Shown in pieces: positions 6,599 through 12,297 of a DNA stretch of 13,906 nt. Every line of letters starts with the position of its first letter. The stretch's first letter is position 1. Origin of the DNA: Rhodospirillales bacterium (GTDB taxonomy: Bacteria > Pseudomonadota > Alphaproteobacteria > ATCC43930 > CGMCC-115725); contig JAATGI010000491.1 of assembly GCA_015654725.1 (NCBI GenBank), positions 1-13,906 on the forward strand, given 5' to 3'. The position numbers were made by a program, and so were the translations under genes. The notes beneath the pieces were generated by a model, which ran no database searches, was not told the DNA's origin, and worked only from the letters and a program-made list of their open reading frames with translations.

Positions 6599-6704
6599 GT
6601 GCGTCCCTCGACTACGCTCGGGATGAGGACAGTAGGGAGTTTTGGCGACGCCGGGAATAGCGGACTCCCTCTCTCCTCATCCCGAGCGTAGTCGAGGGAC
6701 GCAC
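6599..6704. repeat. Palindromic BIME-like element A, left of the nuclease gene
   Basis: Two perfectly complementary 31-nt arms lie at 6599-6629 and 6674-6704. The left arm begins GTGCGTCCCTCGACTACGCT and ends GGGATGAGGA. A further 7-bp pairing (AGGGAGT at 6634-6640 with ACTCCCT at 6664-6670) extends the stem after a small asymmetry, leaving a 23-nt loop. In RNA or single-stranded DNA it would form a very stable hairpin. The arm core, CCTCGACTACGCTCGGGATGA, reads like the dispersed REP-type repeats of many bacterial genomes. Element B at 7018-7119 is the same repeat with one arm position changed. No T-run follows, so it is not an evident terminator for trpB. Confidence 0.93.
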
Positions 6705-6709
6705 GATGA

Positions 6710-7015
6710 ATGGCCGCGTTCGTGTACATCCTGCGTTGTGCCGACGGTTCCTATTATGTCGGCAGTACGCGCACGGAACTCGAAACCCGGATCGCGCAAC
6801 ATAATGCGGGGACATTTGGCGGCTATACCGCGCGCCGCCGGCCGGTGGTCTTGGTGTTCCATCAGGAGTTCGAATGGATCACCGACGCCATCGCCGCCGA
6901 GCGCCAAGTGAAGAATTGGAGCCGTGCCAAGAAGGAGGCGCTGATCCGCGGCGATTGGGATGCGCTCAAGGCGTTGGCGCGGGGCAGGGACAGGGACAAG
7001 GTAAAAGAGAAATAA
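6710..7015 (+). CDS. Small GIY-YIG domain nuclease (UPF0213/YhbQ-like)
   Basis: This 101-aa single-domain GIY-YIG protein starts MAAFVYILRCADGSYYVGST, giving Y6 for the GIY half and Y16-V17-G18 for the YIG half. R27 (ELETRIAQHNAG) and the metal-binding E64 (AAERQVKNW) are present, as is the Lys-rich helix WSRAKKEALI. All expected catalytic positions are therefore intact. The last 12 residues (GRDRDKVKEK end) are charged and probably disordered. GIY-YIG domains cut DNA, often at structured or repeat sequences; the role of these small solo proteins is unclear. The ATG is 5 nt after the right arm of element A. The only Shine-Dalgarno-like sequence, GAGGG at 6694-6698, is 11 nt upstream and lies inside that arm. 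The stop codon is 2 nt before element B. No other DNA-processing gene is adjacent. Confidence 0.9.
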   Translation: MAAFVYILRCADGSYYVGSTRTELETRIAQHNAGTFGGYTARRRPVVLVFHQEFEWITDAIAAERQVKNWSRAKKEALIRGDWDALKALARGRDRDKVKEK

Positions 7016-7017
7016 CC

Positions 7018-7119
7018 GTGCGTCCCTCGACTTCGCTCGGGATGAGGATGGAGAGAGTTTGTTGTTTCCGTCGTTGCCGACAGCTCCCTCTCTCCTCATC
7101 CCGAGCGAAGTCGAGGGAC
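7018..7119. repeat. Palindromic BIME-like element B, right of the nuclease gene
   Basis: Two perfectly complementary 27-nt arms lie at 7022-7048 and 7093-7119 and share the sequence of element A, except that the arm core reads CGACTTCGCTCG in place of CGACTACGCTCG. The opposite arm carries the matching change (CGAGCGAAGTCG). The left side also keeps GTGC at 7018-7021, as in element A, but the right side lacks the complement. The 44-nt middle is related to that of element A (shared CTCCCTCTCTCC on the right and GAGTTT-like sequence on the left) but has diverged. The right arm runs directly into a T-run. Confidence 0.93.
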
Positions 7120-7128
7120 CTTTTTTTT
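7022..7128 (+). terminator. Possible intrinsic terminator formed by element B and a T8 run
   Basis: The 27-bp stem of element B is followed after one C by eight consecutive T residues at 7121-7128. A GC-rich stem plus a T-tract is the canonical intrinsic terminator pattern, and it lies just after the nuclease gene and before the ABC-F gene. The 44-nt loop is longer than usual, so termination efficiency is uncertain. Element A has no such T-run. Confidence 0.45.
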
Positions 7129-7180
7129 ATTTTTCTTTGCCGGTTCAAATTTTCACGACACGCGCTAAGTTCCCCGCGCC

Positions 7181-9052
7181 ATGCTTTCCATCGCCGATCT
7201 CACCTACCGTATTGCCGGCCGGACGCTGCTTGACGCCGCGTCGGCGCGGATTCCCGATGGCTGGAAGGTCGGGCTGATCGGACGCAACGGCACCGGCAAA
7301 TCGACGTTGCTGGGTTTGATCCTGGGCGAGCTGCAGCCGGACCAGTGCGCGGTCGAGCATACCGGCCGCGTCGGCATCGTCGCGCAAGAAGCGCCGGGCG
7401 GCGACACCCTGCCGATCGATCTGGTGCTGGCGGCGGACTCCGAGCGCGCGAAACTCATGGCGGACGCGGAAACCGAGACCGACGCGGAAAAGCTCGCGCA
7501 TGTCCATGAGCGTCTCACCGCCATCGGCGCTTACGCGGCGCCGGCGCGGGCATCCGCAATTTTGGCGGGGCTGGGGTTCGACGAGGCGATGCAGCATCGC
7601 CCGCTATCGAGCTATTCCGGTGGCTGGCGCATGCGCGTGGCGCTCGCGGCGGTGCTGTTCAGCGCGCCCGAATTGTTGCTGCTCGACGAGCCGACCAACC
7701 ATCTCGATCTCGAAGCGACGGCGTGGCTGGAAGATTATCTCCGCGGCTATCCGCACACGCTAGTGATCGTGAGCCACGATCGCACGCTCTTGAACGCGGT
7801 GCCGGACCATATCCTGCATCTCGACCACGCGAAGCTCACGCTCTATTCCGGCGGCTACGACGCTTTCGAGAAAATGCGCGCGCTGCGCATCGAGCAGAGC
7901 AAGGCCGAAGCGACGAAGCAGGAAGCGCGGCGCCAACATCTCCAAGCCTTCGTCGATCGCTTCCGCGCCAAGGCGACGAAGGCGCGCCAGGCGCAAAGCC
8001 GGTTGAAGATGCTGGCGAAGATGACGCCGGTTGCCGTGATTCAAGACGATCCGACGATGACGTTCGATTTCCCCGAGCCGCCGGAATTGCGTCCGCCGCT
8101 GATCTCGATGGAAAAAATCGCGGTCGGCTATGAGCCGGGCAAGCCGGTGTTGAGCAAGCTCGATCTGCGGCTCGACCCCGACGATCGCATCGCGCTTCTA
8201 GGCGCCAACGGCAACGGCAAATCGACCTTGGCGAAATTGCTGGCGGGACGCCTCGCGCCGCAAGCCGGGCGCCAGCACCGCTCGTCCAAGCTGGGCATCG
8301 GCTATTTCGCGCAACACCAGATCGAGGACATGTCGCCCGACGACTCGCCCTTCCAACATTTGTCGCGCCTGATGCCGAAGGCGACGCCGCAAGCGGTACG
8401 AGCGCGGCTCGGCCGTTTCGGCTTCGGCCAGGACAAGGCCTTCGTGCCGGTCAAATCGCTGTCGGGCGGCGAGCGCGCGCGGCTCAATTTCGCGCTCATC
8501 ACCCATGACGCGCCGCCCTTGTTGATTCTCGACGAGCCGACCAACCATCTCGATATCGACAGCCGCGCGGCGCTGGCGACCGCGATCAACGAATTCGCCG
8601 GCGCCGTCGTGCTCATCAGCCACGATTGGCATTTCCTGGAATTGACCGCGGACCGGTTGTGGCTGGTGGCGGACGGCAAGGTCGCGCCCTATGACGGCGA
8701 CCTCGAGGATTACCGCAAATCCACCCTGACGGCGCGAAAAGCCGCGCCGCCGGCGCTCGTTGTGGAAGCGCCGGCCAAACCCGATCCCGCGCCGAACCTC
8801 CCGCGCAAATCGCTGGCGCCGCTGCGCCGCGCCGCCCGCGACGCCGAAGCGGCGCTGCATGGCCTCGCCAAGGAAAAGCAAATGTTGGAATTGGCGCTCG
8901 CCAAGCCCGATCTTGCCGCGCCCGAGCGCGTTCGGCTCATGCGCCGCCATGCCGAGCTTATCGGCGCGATGCAAACCGCCGAAGCGGCGTGGCTCGGCGC
9001 CGAGGAAGCGGTGCAGGCGGCGGCGCAACCGGCGAAGATCGCGGCGGCGTAA
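7181..9052 (+). CDS. ABC-F family ATPase (YheS/Uup-like, ribosome-associated type)
   Basis: This 623-aa protein has two ABC ATPase domains and no membrane segment, the ABC-F layout. Domain 1 has Walker A GRNGTGKS (34-41), signature YSGGWRMR (145-152) and Walker B LLLLDEPTNHLD (D169, E170). Domain 2 has GANGNGKST (341-349), LSGGER (427-432) and LLILDEPTNHLD (D451, E452). The charged helical stretch between them (about 225-300) is the P-site tRNA-interaction linker, and residues 545-612 form a C-terminal coiled coil as in YheS and Uup. ABC-F proteins bind the ribosomal E site and relieve stalled or awkward translation states; some protect against antibiotics, but nothing here points to resistance. 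There is no Shine-Dalgarno sequence before the ATG, and the upstream 50 nt are AT-rich, so the promoter probably lies after the T-run. The gene is convergent with the Nramp gene, with 2 nt between stops. Confidence 0.92.
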   Translation: MLSIADLTYRIAGRTLLDAASARIPDGWKVGLIGRNGTGKSTLLGLILGELQPDQCAVEHTGRVGIVAQEAPGGDTLPIDLVLAADSERAKLMADAETETDAEKLAHVHERLTAIGAYAAPARASAILAGLGFDEAMQHRPLSSYSGGWRMRVALAAVLFSAPELLLLDEPTNHLDLEATAWLEDYLRGYPHTLVIVSHDRTLLNAVPDHILHLDHAKLTLYSGGYDAFEKMRALRIEQSKAEATKQEARRQHLQAFVDRFRAKATKARQAQSRLKMLAKMTPVAVIQDDPTMTFDFPEPPELRPPLISMEKIAVGYEPGKPVLSKLDLRLDPDDRIALLGANGNGKSTLAKLLAGRLAPQAGRQHRSSKLGIGYFAQHQIEDMSPDDSPFQHLSRLMPKATPQAVRARLGRFGFGQDKAFVPVKSLSGGERARLNFALITHDAPPLLILDEPTNHLDIDSRAALATAINEFAGAVVLISHDWHFLELTADRLWLVADGKVAPYDGDLEDYRKSTLTARKAAPPALVVEAPAKPDPAPNLPRKSLAPLRRAARDAEAALHGLAKEKQMLELALAKPDLAAPERVRLMRRHAELIGAMQTAEAAWLGAEEAVQAAAQPAKIAAA

Positions 9053-9054
9053 TT

Positions 9055-10329
9055 TTACCAAATCCAGGTCGCGAACAGGGTCGCGACCGTCGCCGCCATG
9101 ACGACGGTGGCGAGCCAGCCGACGGCTTTCAGCACCGGCGGCAGCGTGAACCGGCCCATCACCTTGGGGTTGGCCGCGAGCAACATCAGCACCGCCATCA
9201 GCGGCACCGCGACGATGCCGTTCAGCACCGCGCTCCAGAACAGCGCCTTGATCGGATCGATCGCGACGAAATTGATGCCGACGCCGATTAGAGTCGCCGC
9301 CGCGATGGTGGCATAGAAGGCCTTGGCTTCAAGCGGCCGGCGCGCCAAACCGACGGGCCATTGCAGCGCCTCGCCGACGGCGTAAGCGGAACTGCCGGCG
9401 AGCACCGGCACCGCGAGCAAGCCGGTGCCGACAATGCCGGCCGCGAACAGGGCGAAGGCGAAATCGCCCGCCAGCGGCTTCAAGGCGAGCGCCGCCTGCG
9501 CCGAGGTCGCGATATCGGTCTTGCCGGCGGCGTGGAGCGTGGCCGCCGTGGTCACGATGATGAACAGCCCGACCAGGTTCGAATAGCCCATGCCGAGATA
9601 GGTATCGAGCCGCAGGCGGTGGAGTTGCGCCGGGGCCTGTGTCGGCGCCTCGATCAGCGGTTCTTCGCCGGGCGCCACGCGTTCGTCCTCGGCCTCTTGC
9701 GAGGATTGCCAGAAAAACATGTAGGGGCTGATCGTGGTGCCGAGGACCGCGACGATGCCGAGGATATAATCCTTGTCGAGCGTGATGCTCGGCACCAGCG
9801 TGTCATAAACGACCGTGCCCCACGGCAAGTCGATGGCGAGCGCCGTCGCGACATAGGCCAGAAGCGACAGCGTCGTCCATTTTAGGATCGAGACATAGCG
9901 CCCGTAGCGCGAAAAAATCTCGAGCCAGGCGCAGGCGATCGCGAACGCGACGACGAACAATTGGGGCGGTCCCGGCACCAGCAGGGCCAGCGCGTCGCCC
10001 ATGGCGCCGAGATCGGCGCCGATATTGATGATGTTCGCCGCCAGCAGCAGCGCCACCAGGACACGCAACAATGTCGGGGAATAGTGCTGGCGCAAATTGC
10101 CGGCGATGCCATGGCCGGTGACGCGGCCGATGCGGGCGCTGATTTCCTGAATCGCCGCCATCAGCGGATAGCTGAACAGCATGGTCCAGCCGATGGCGTA
10201 GCCGAATTGCGCGCCGACTTGCGAATAGGTCGCGATGCCGCTGGGATCGTCGTCGGCCGCGCCGGTGATGAGACCGGGACCGAAGGCGCGCCAGAAGCGC
10301 AAGGCGGGGCGCGATCGGGTTGTCGTCAT
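9055..10329 (-). CDS. Nramp-related divalent metal transporter, non-canonical motifs
   Basis: This 424-aa multi-pass inner-membrane protein has about 11 hydrophobic segments and the Nramp start FGPGLITGAADDDPSGIAT. In Nramp transporters TM1 carries DPGN and TM6 carries MPH, whose Asp, Asn and Met bind the metal. Here TM1 reads DPSG (28-31) and the TM6 position reads TTISPYMFFWQ (S201-P202-Y203). The Asp is kept but the Asn and the metal-selecting Met are replaced. This places it in an Nramp-related clade with altered selectivity; the ion is unknown (Mg, Mn and Al are handled by various relatives). A charged, Glu/Pro-rich loop (210-236) follows TM6. The gene lies 52 nt downstream of tRNA-Asn, with a strong hairpin in between, and has no evident Shine-Dalgarno sequence. 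Confidence 0.87.
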   Translation of the reverse strand: MTTTRSRPALRFWRAFGPGLITGAADDDPSGIATYSQVGAQFGYAIGWTMLFSYPLMAAIQEISARIGRVTGHGIAGNLRQHYSPTLLRVLVALLLAANIINIGADLGAMGDALALLVPGPPQLFVVAFAIACAWLEIFSRYGRYVSILKWTTLSLLAYVATALAIDLPWGTVVYDTLVPSITLDKDYILGIVAVLGTTISPYMFFWQSSQEAEDERVAPGEEPLIEAPTQAPAQLHRLRLDTYLGMGYSNLVGLFIIVTTAATLHAAGKTDIATSAQAALALKPLAGDFAFALFAAGIVGTGLLAVPVLAGSSAYAVGEALQWPVGLARRPLEAKAFYATIAAATLIGVGINFVAIDPIKALFWSAVLNGIVAVPLMAVLMLLAANPKVMGRFTLPPVLKAVGWLATVVMAATVATLFATWIW

Positions 10330-10342
10330 GCCCGAGACGGCG

Positions 10343-10377
10343 CAAGGGGCCGGGCGGCGGTGCCGCTCGACCCCTTG
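10343..10377. other. Strong hairpin between tRNA-Asn and the Nramp gene
   Basis: The 35 nt fold on themselves: CAAGGGG (10343-10349) pairs with CCCCTTG (10371-10377) and GCGGC with GCCGC around a 3-nt loop. The four positions in between give two more Watson-Crick pairs, one G-U and one mismatch, for a 16-position stem. It ends 13 nt before the Nramp ATG on the minus strand. No T-run follows on either strand. It could mark the end of the tRNA transcript, protect the mRNA 5' end or limit translation of the transporter. Confidence 0.6.
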
Positions 10378-10381
10378 AAAT

Positions 10382-10456
10382 TGGCTCCCCGGGCCGGATT
10401 CGAACCAGCGACCCAGCGGTTAACAGCCGCTTGCTCTACCACTGAGCTACCGGGGA
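10382..10456 (-). tRNA. tRNA-Asn (anticodon GTT)
   Basis: On the minus strand the gene runs from TCCCCGG to CCGGGGA, which form a perfect 7-bp acceptor stem, followed by discriminator G and an encoded CCA. The D arm (GCTCAGTGGTAGAGC), the anticodon loop with GTT (stem AGCGG/CCGCT) and the T arm with GGTTCGAATCC are all normal. GTT decodes asparagine AAC/AAT, and G73 is usual for tRNA-Asn. Length is 75 nt including CCA. Confidence 0.96.
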
Positions 10457-10535
10457 TCGATGGGCCGCGTTATAGCGCATCGCGGCGGCGTCGCCACGAT
10501 TTTTCGCGCCGGGCCAGAGCAGACAGAATCATGCT

Positions 10536-11258
10536 CTACGCCAACCCGGCGAGCGCCGCCGTCAACTCGTTCAGCAGATCGACCATGACATCGTGACCGC
10601 ACGGCATCTTGATCAGCTTCCAGCCCGGCGCCGTGCCGTATTTTTCGGCGAAATGGCGGAACGGGCTCGGGTCCCAGCCGTCGGCCAGGATGTAAACGCG
10701 ATGCTTCACGGCATCGACCTTGCCCGAGAGCAGCACCGGCATCTCGAAAGTCGCGAGCGCTTGCGGCACGCAACGGCGCGTCACCCAGGCGCGCTTGGCC
10801 TCGGTGACATTGAACACCTCCGCCGGGATCGGGTTGGCCATCCCGGTCGCGATCGCCGCATTCCGCAAGCCGCCGCGGACTTGCGCCGCCGCGTCCGGAT
10901 CGTGCGCCGCGCTTAACAGCGAAACCAGGGAGTCCCCGTTCTTCGGCACGAAGGCATCGAGATAAACCAGCGTCTTGATGCGTTCGGTCATGCGGTAGGC
11001 GACCCCGGTTATCACCATGCCGCCATAGGAATGGCCGCAGAGAATGACCTGGTCGAGCTCCTCCGCCTCGATGCAGCCGGCGACGTCGCGAATATGGGTT
11101 TCGAGTGTGATGCCTTCGCCGGCCTGGTGGGCCCGCTCGCCGACGCCGGTATGGGTCGGCGTGAAGACGTTGTGGCCCTGCTTGCGCAGCGCCGCCGCCG
11201 TGTCGCGATAACACCAGCCGCCATGCCACGCGCCATGGACGAGCACGAAATTGGCCAT
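10536..11258 (-). CDS. Alpha/beta hydrolase (esterase-like)
   Basis: This 240-aa protein has the alpha/beta hydrolase core. HGAWHGGWCY (9-18) holds the oxyanion-hole region, S77 is the nucleophile in CGHSYGGM, H222 in PCGHDVM is the catalytic base, and the acid is probably D193 or D196 in YILADGWDPS. The closest style is that of the small cytosolic esterases and hydroxynitrile-lyase-like proteins that begin with MxxFVLVHGAWHGGW; these hydrolyse small esters, but the substrate cannot be told. There is no signal peptide. A strong GGGAGG (plus-strand 11264-11269) lies 5 nt from the ATG. It lies downstream of tRNA-Cys on the same strand, with a direct repeat in the leader. Its stop codon is 79 nt from tRNA-Asn. 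Confidence 0.9.
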   Translation of the reverse strand: MANFVLVHGAWHGGWCYRDTAAALRKQGHNVFTPTHTGVGERAHQAGEGITLETHIRDVAGCIEAEELDQVILCGHSYGGMVITGVAYRMTERIKTLVYLDAFVPKNGDSLVSLLSAAHDPDAAAQVRGGLRNAAIATGMANPIPAEVFNVTEAKRAWVTRRCVPQALATFEMPVLLSGKVDAVKHRVYILADGWDPSPFRHFAEKYGTAPGWKLIKMPCGHDVMVDLLNELTAALAGLA

Positions 11259-11270
11259 GATGTCCTCCCT

Positions 11271-11305
11271 GTTTTATCGCCCGCCCGCGTTTTATCGCCT
11301 GCCCG
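11271..11305. repeat. 18-bp-period direct repeat upstream of the hydrolase gene
   Basis: GTTTTATCGCCCGCCCG (11271-11287) is repeated as GTTTTATCGCCTGCCCG (11289-11305), with one mismatch and a period of 18 bp. On the minus strand the shared core is GCGATAAAAC. The first copy ends 2 nt before the hydrolase Shine-Dalgarno sequence. This could be a two-site operator, or a small tandem duplication. Confidence 0.6.
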
Positions 11306-11363
11306 GGCCGGCGCCGCCTCGACCCTGATCGCGAGTTCGGCGCCACGACATACTTCCCCCGAA

Positions 11364-11437
11364 TGGAGGCCGGAAGCGGAATCGAACCGCTGTACGAGGA
11401 TTTGCAGTCCTCTGCATAGCCACTCTGCCATCCGGCC
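11364..11437 (-). tRNA. tRNA-Cys (anticodon GCA)
   Basis: On the minus strand the 5' end GGCCGGA pairs perfectly with TCCGGCC, followed by discriminator T and an encoded CCA. The anticodon arm AGGACTGCAAATCCT carries GCA, decoding TGC/TGT, and the T arm reads GCGGTTCGATTCCGC. U73 and GCA identify tRNA-Cys. Length is 74 nt including CCA. Intact, with no sign of an integrated element at its 3' end. Confidence 0.96.
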
Positions 11438-11596
11438 GGGGGTCGCGATATTCGCCGCGAGGGCGAGGTCGGTCAAGGCGCGCCGCGCCGCCATGCGACT
11501 CACGCATTTCATCGCCGCCGTTCCAGGATTGTCACGGCCGCGCCGCGCCTCTATAACCGGGCCGATATCTTAGCGACCAAGAGATCGCCGCCCGCC

Positions 11597-12250
11597 ATGG
11601 ATTTCGCCGCCGCCCGCCTCAATATGGTCGAGAGCCAGTTGCGCACCTGCAAGGTGGTGCAGCCGGCGGTGCTCGATGCGCTGTTGGCGATCCCGCGCGA
11701 GCGGTTCGTGCCGGTTTCGCTCCACGACACCGCCTATGCCGACGACAATCTGCCGTTGGGCAACGGCAGGGCGCTGCTGGCGCCGTTGATCTTCGCCCGC
11801 CTCGCGCAAGAAGCCGAGATCGGGCCGCGGGACAAGGTGCTCGATATCGGCTGCGGCAGCGGGTATGGCGCGGCGGTGCTGGCGCGTTTCGCCGGAAGCG
11901 TGGTGGCGGTCGAGCAAGACGCCGAGCTGGCGCGCCAGGCGCGCGCGCGCCTGGCCGAACTGGGCGTGCTTCACGCCAAGCTGGTCGAGGCGCCGCTCGC
12001 CTCCGGCCATGCCGCCGAGGCGCCTTACGACGCGATTATCATCGAGGGCTGCGTCGCCTTCATACCCGACGCCATCGCCGCGCAATTGGCCGAAGGCGGG
12101 CGGCTGCTGGCGGTGATGAAGAACGGCGCCGGGATGGGTGTCGCGATGGCGATGACGCGGGTCAAGGGCGTGCTGTCGCGCCGCCCGATCTTCGACGCGG
12201 CGGCGCCGCCTTTGCCGGGTTTCGAGCGCGTGCCGCAATTCGTGTTCTAG
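11597..12250 (+). CDS. pcm: Protein-L-isoaspartate O-methyltransferase-like protein (divergent active site)
   Basis: This 217-aa SAM-dependent methyltransferase is of the PIMT family. VLDIGCGSGYGAAVLA (81-96) is the SAM-binding motif I, VVAVEQDAELA (102-112) is the acidic loop after strand 2, and GGRLLAVMKN (167-176) is a later motif. The N-terminal part (MVESQLRT, IPRERFVP, AYADDNLPLGNG) matches PIMT as well. However, the conserved segment that reads about TISQP in true repair enzymes is ALLAP here (59-63), so the Ser that helps position the isoaspartyl substrate is missing. Genes of this kind lie next to tolC in many alphaproteobacteria, and whether they repair isoaspartate is doubtful. The Shine-Dalgarno sequence is weak. 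tolC begins 47 nt after its stop, probably in one transcript. Confidence 0.82.
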   Translation: MDFAAARLNMVESQLRTCKVVQPAVLDALLAIPRERFVPVSLHDTAYADDNLPLGNGRALLAPLIFARLAQEAEIGPRDKVLDIGCGSGYGAAVLARFAGSVVAVEQDAELARQARARLAELGVLHAKLVEAPLASGHAAEAPYDAIIIEGCVAFIPDAIAAQLAEGGRLLAVMKNGAGMGVAMAMTRVKGVLSRRPIFDAAAPPLPGFERVPQFVF

Positions 12251-12297
12251 GGATCATCCAAGGATCAACCGATAACGGTCCGGGGGGCGTTTGTTAG

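Larger units (their letters stand above)
6599..7119 (+). mobile_element. Candidate nuclease-plus-repeat cassette (GIY-YIG gene between two palindromic elements)
   Basis: Element A (6599-6704), the GIY-YIG gene (6710-7015) and element B (7018-7119) form a contiguous 521-bp block with only 5 nt and 2 nt of unassigned sequence inside it. The two elements have the same orientation and each is palindromic. I see no clear target-site duplication. The outer flanks are AAAAGG (6593-6598) on the left and CCTTTTTTTT (7119-7128) on the right, which are inverted relative to each other but low in complexity. Treating the block as a mobile unit is inference from its compact layout. Confidence 0.35.

Noticed and set aside
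6599..7119. Classical insertion sequence
   Set aside because: There is no transposase gene, no clear target-site duplication, and the palindromes are separate elements at each end, not simple terminal inverted repeats. A repeat-nuclease cassette describes it better.
8198..9061. 287-codon minus-strand open frame opposite the second half of the ABC-F gene
   Set aside because: The plus strand encodes a complete Walker A, signature and Walker B set here. The antisense product is Arg/Gly-rich with no motif.
10382..10456. Integration site for a genomic island at the tRNA genes
   Set aside because: No integrase gene and no repeated tRNA 3' fragment are found near either tRNA gene in the window.
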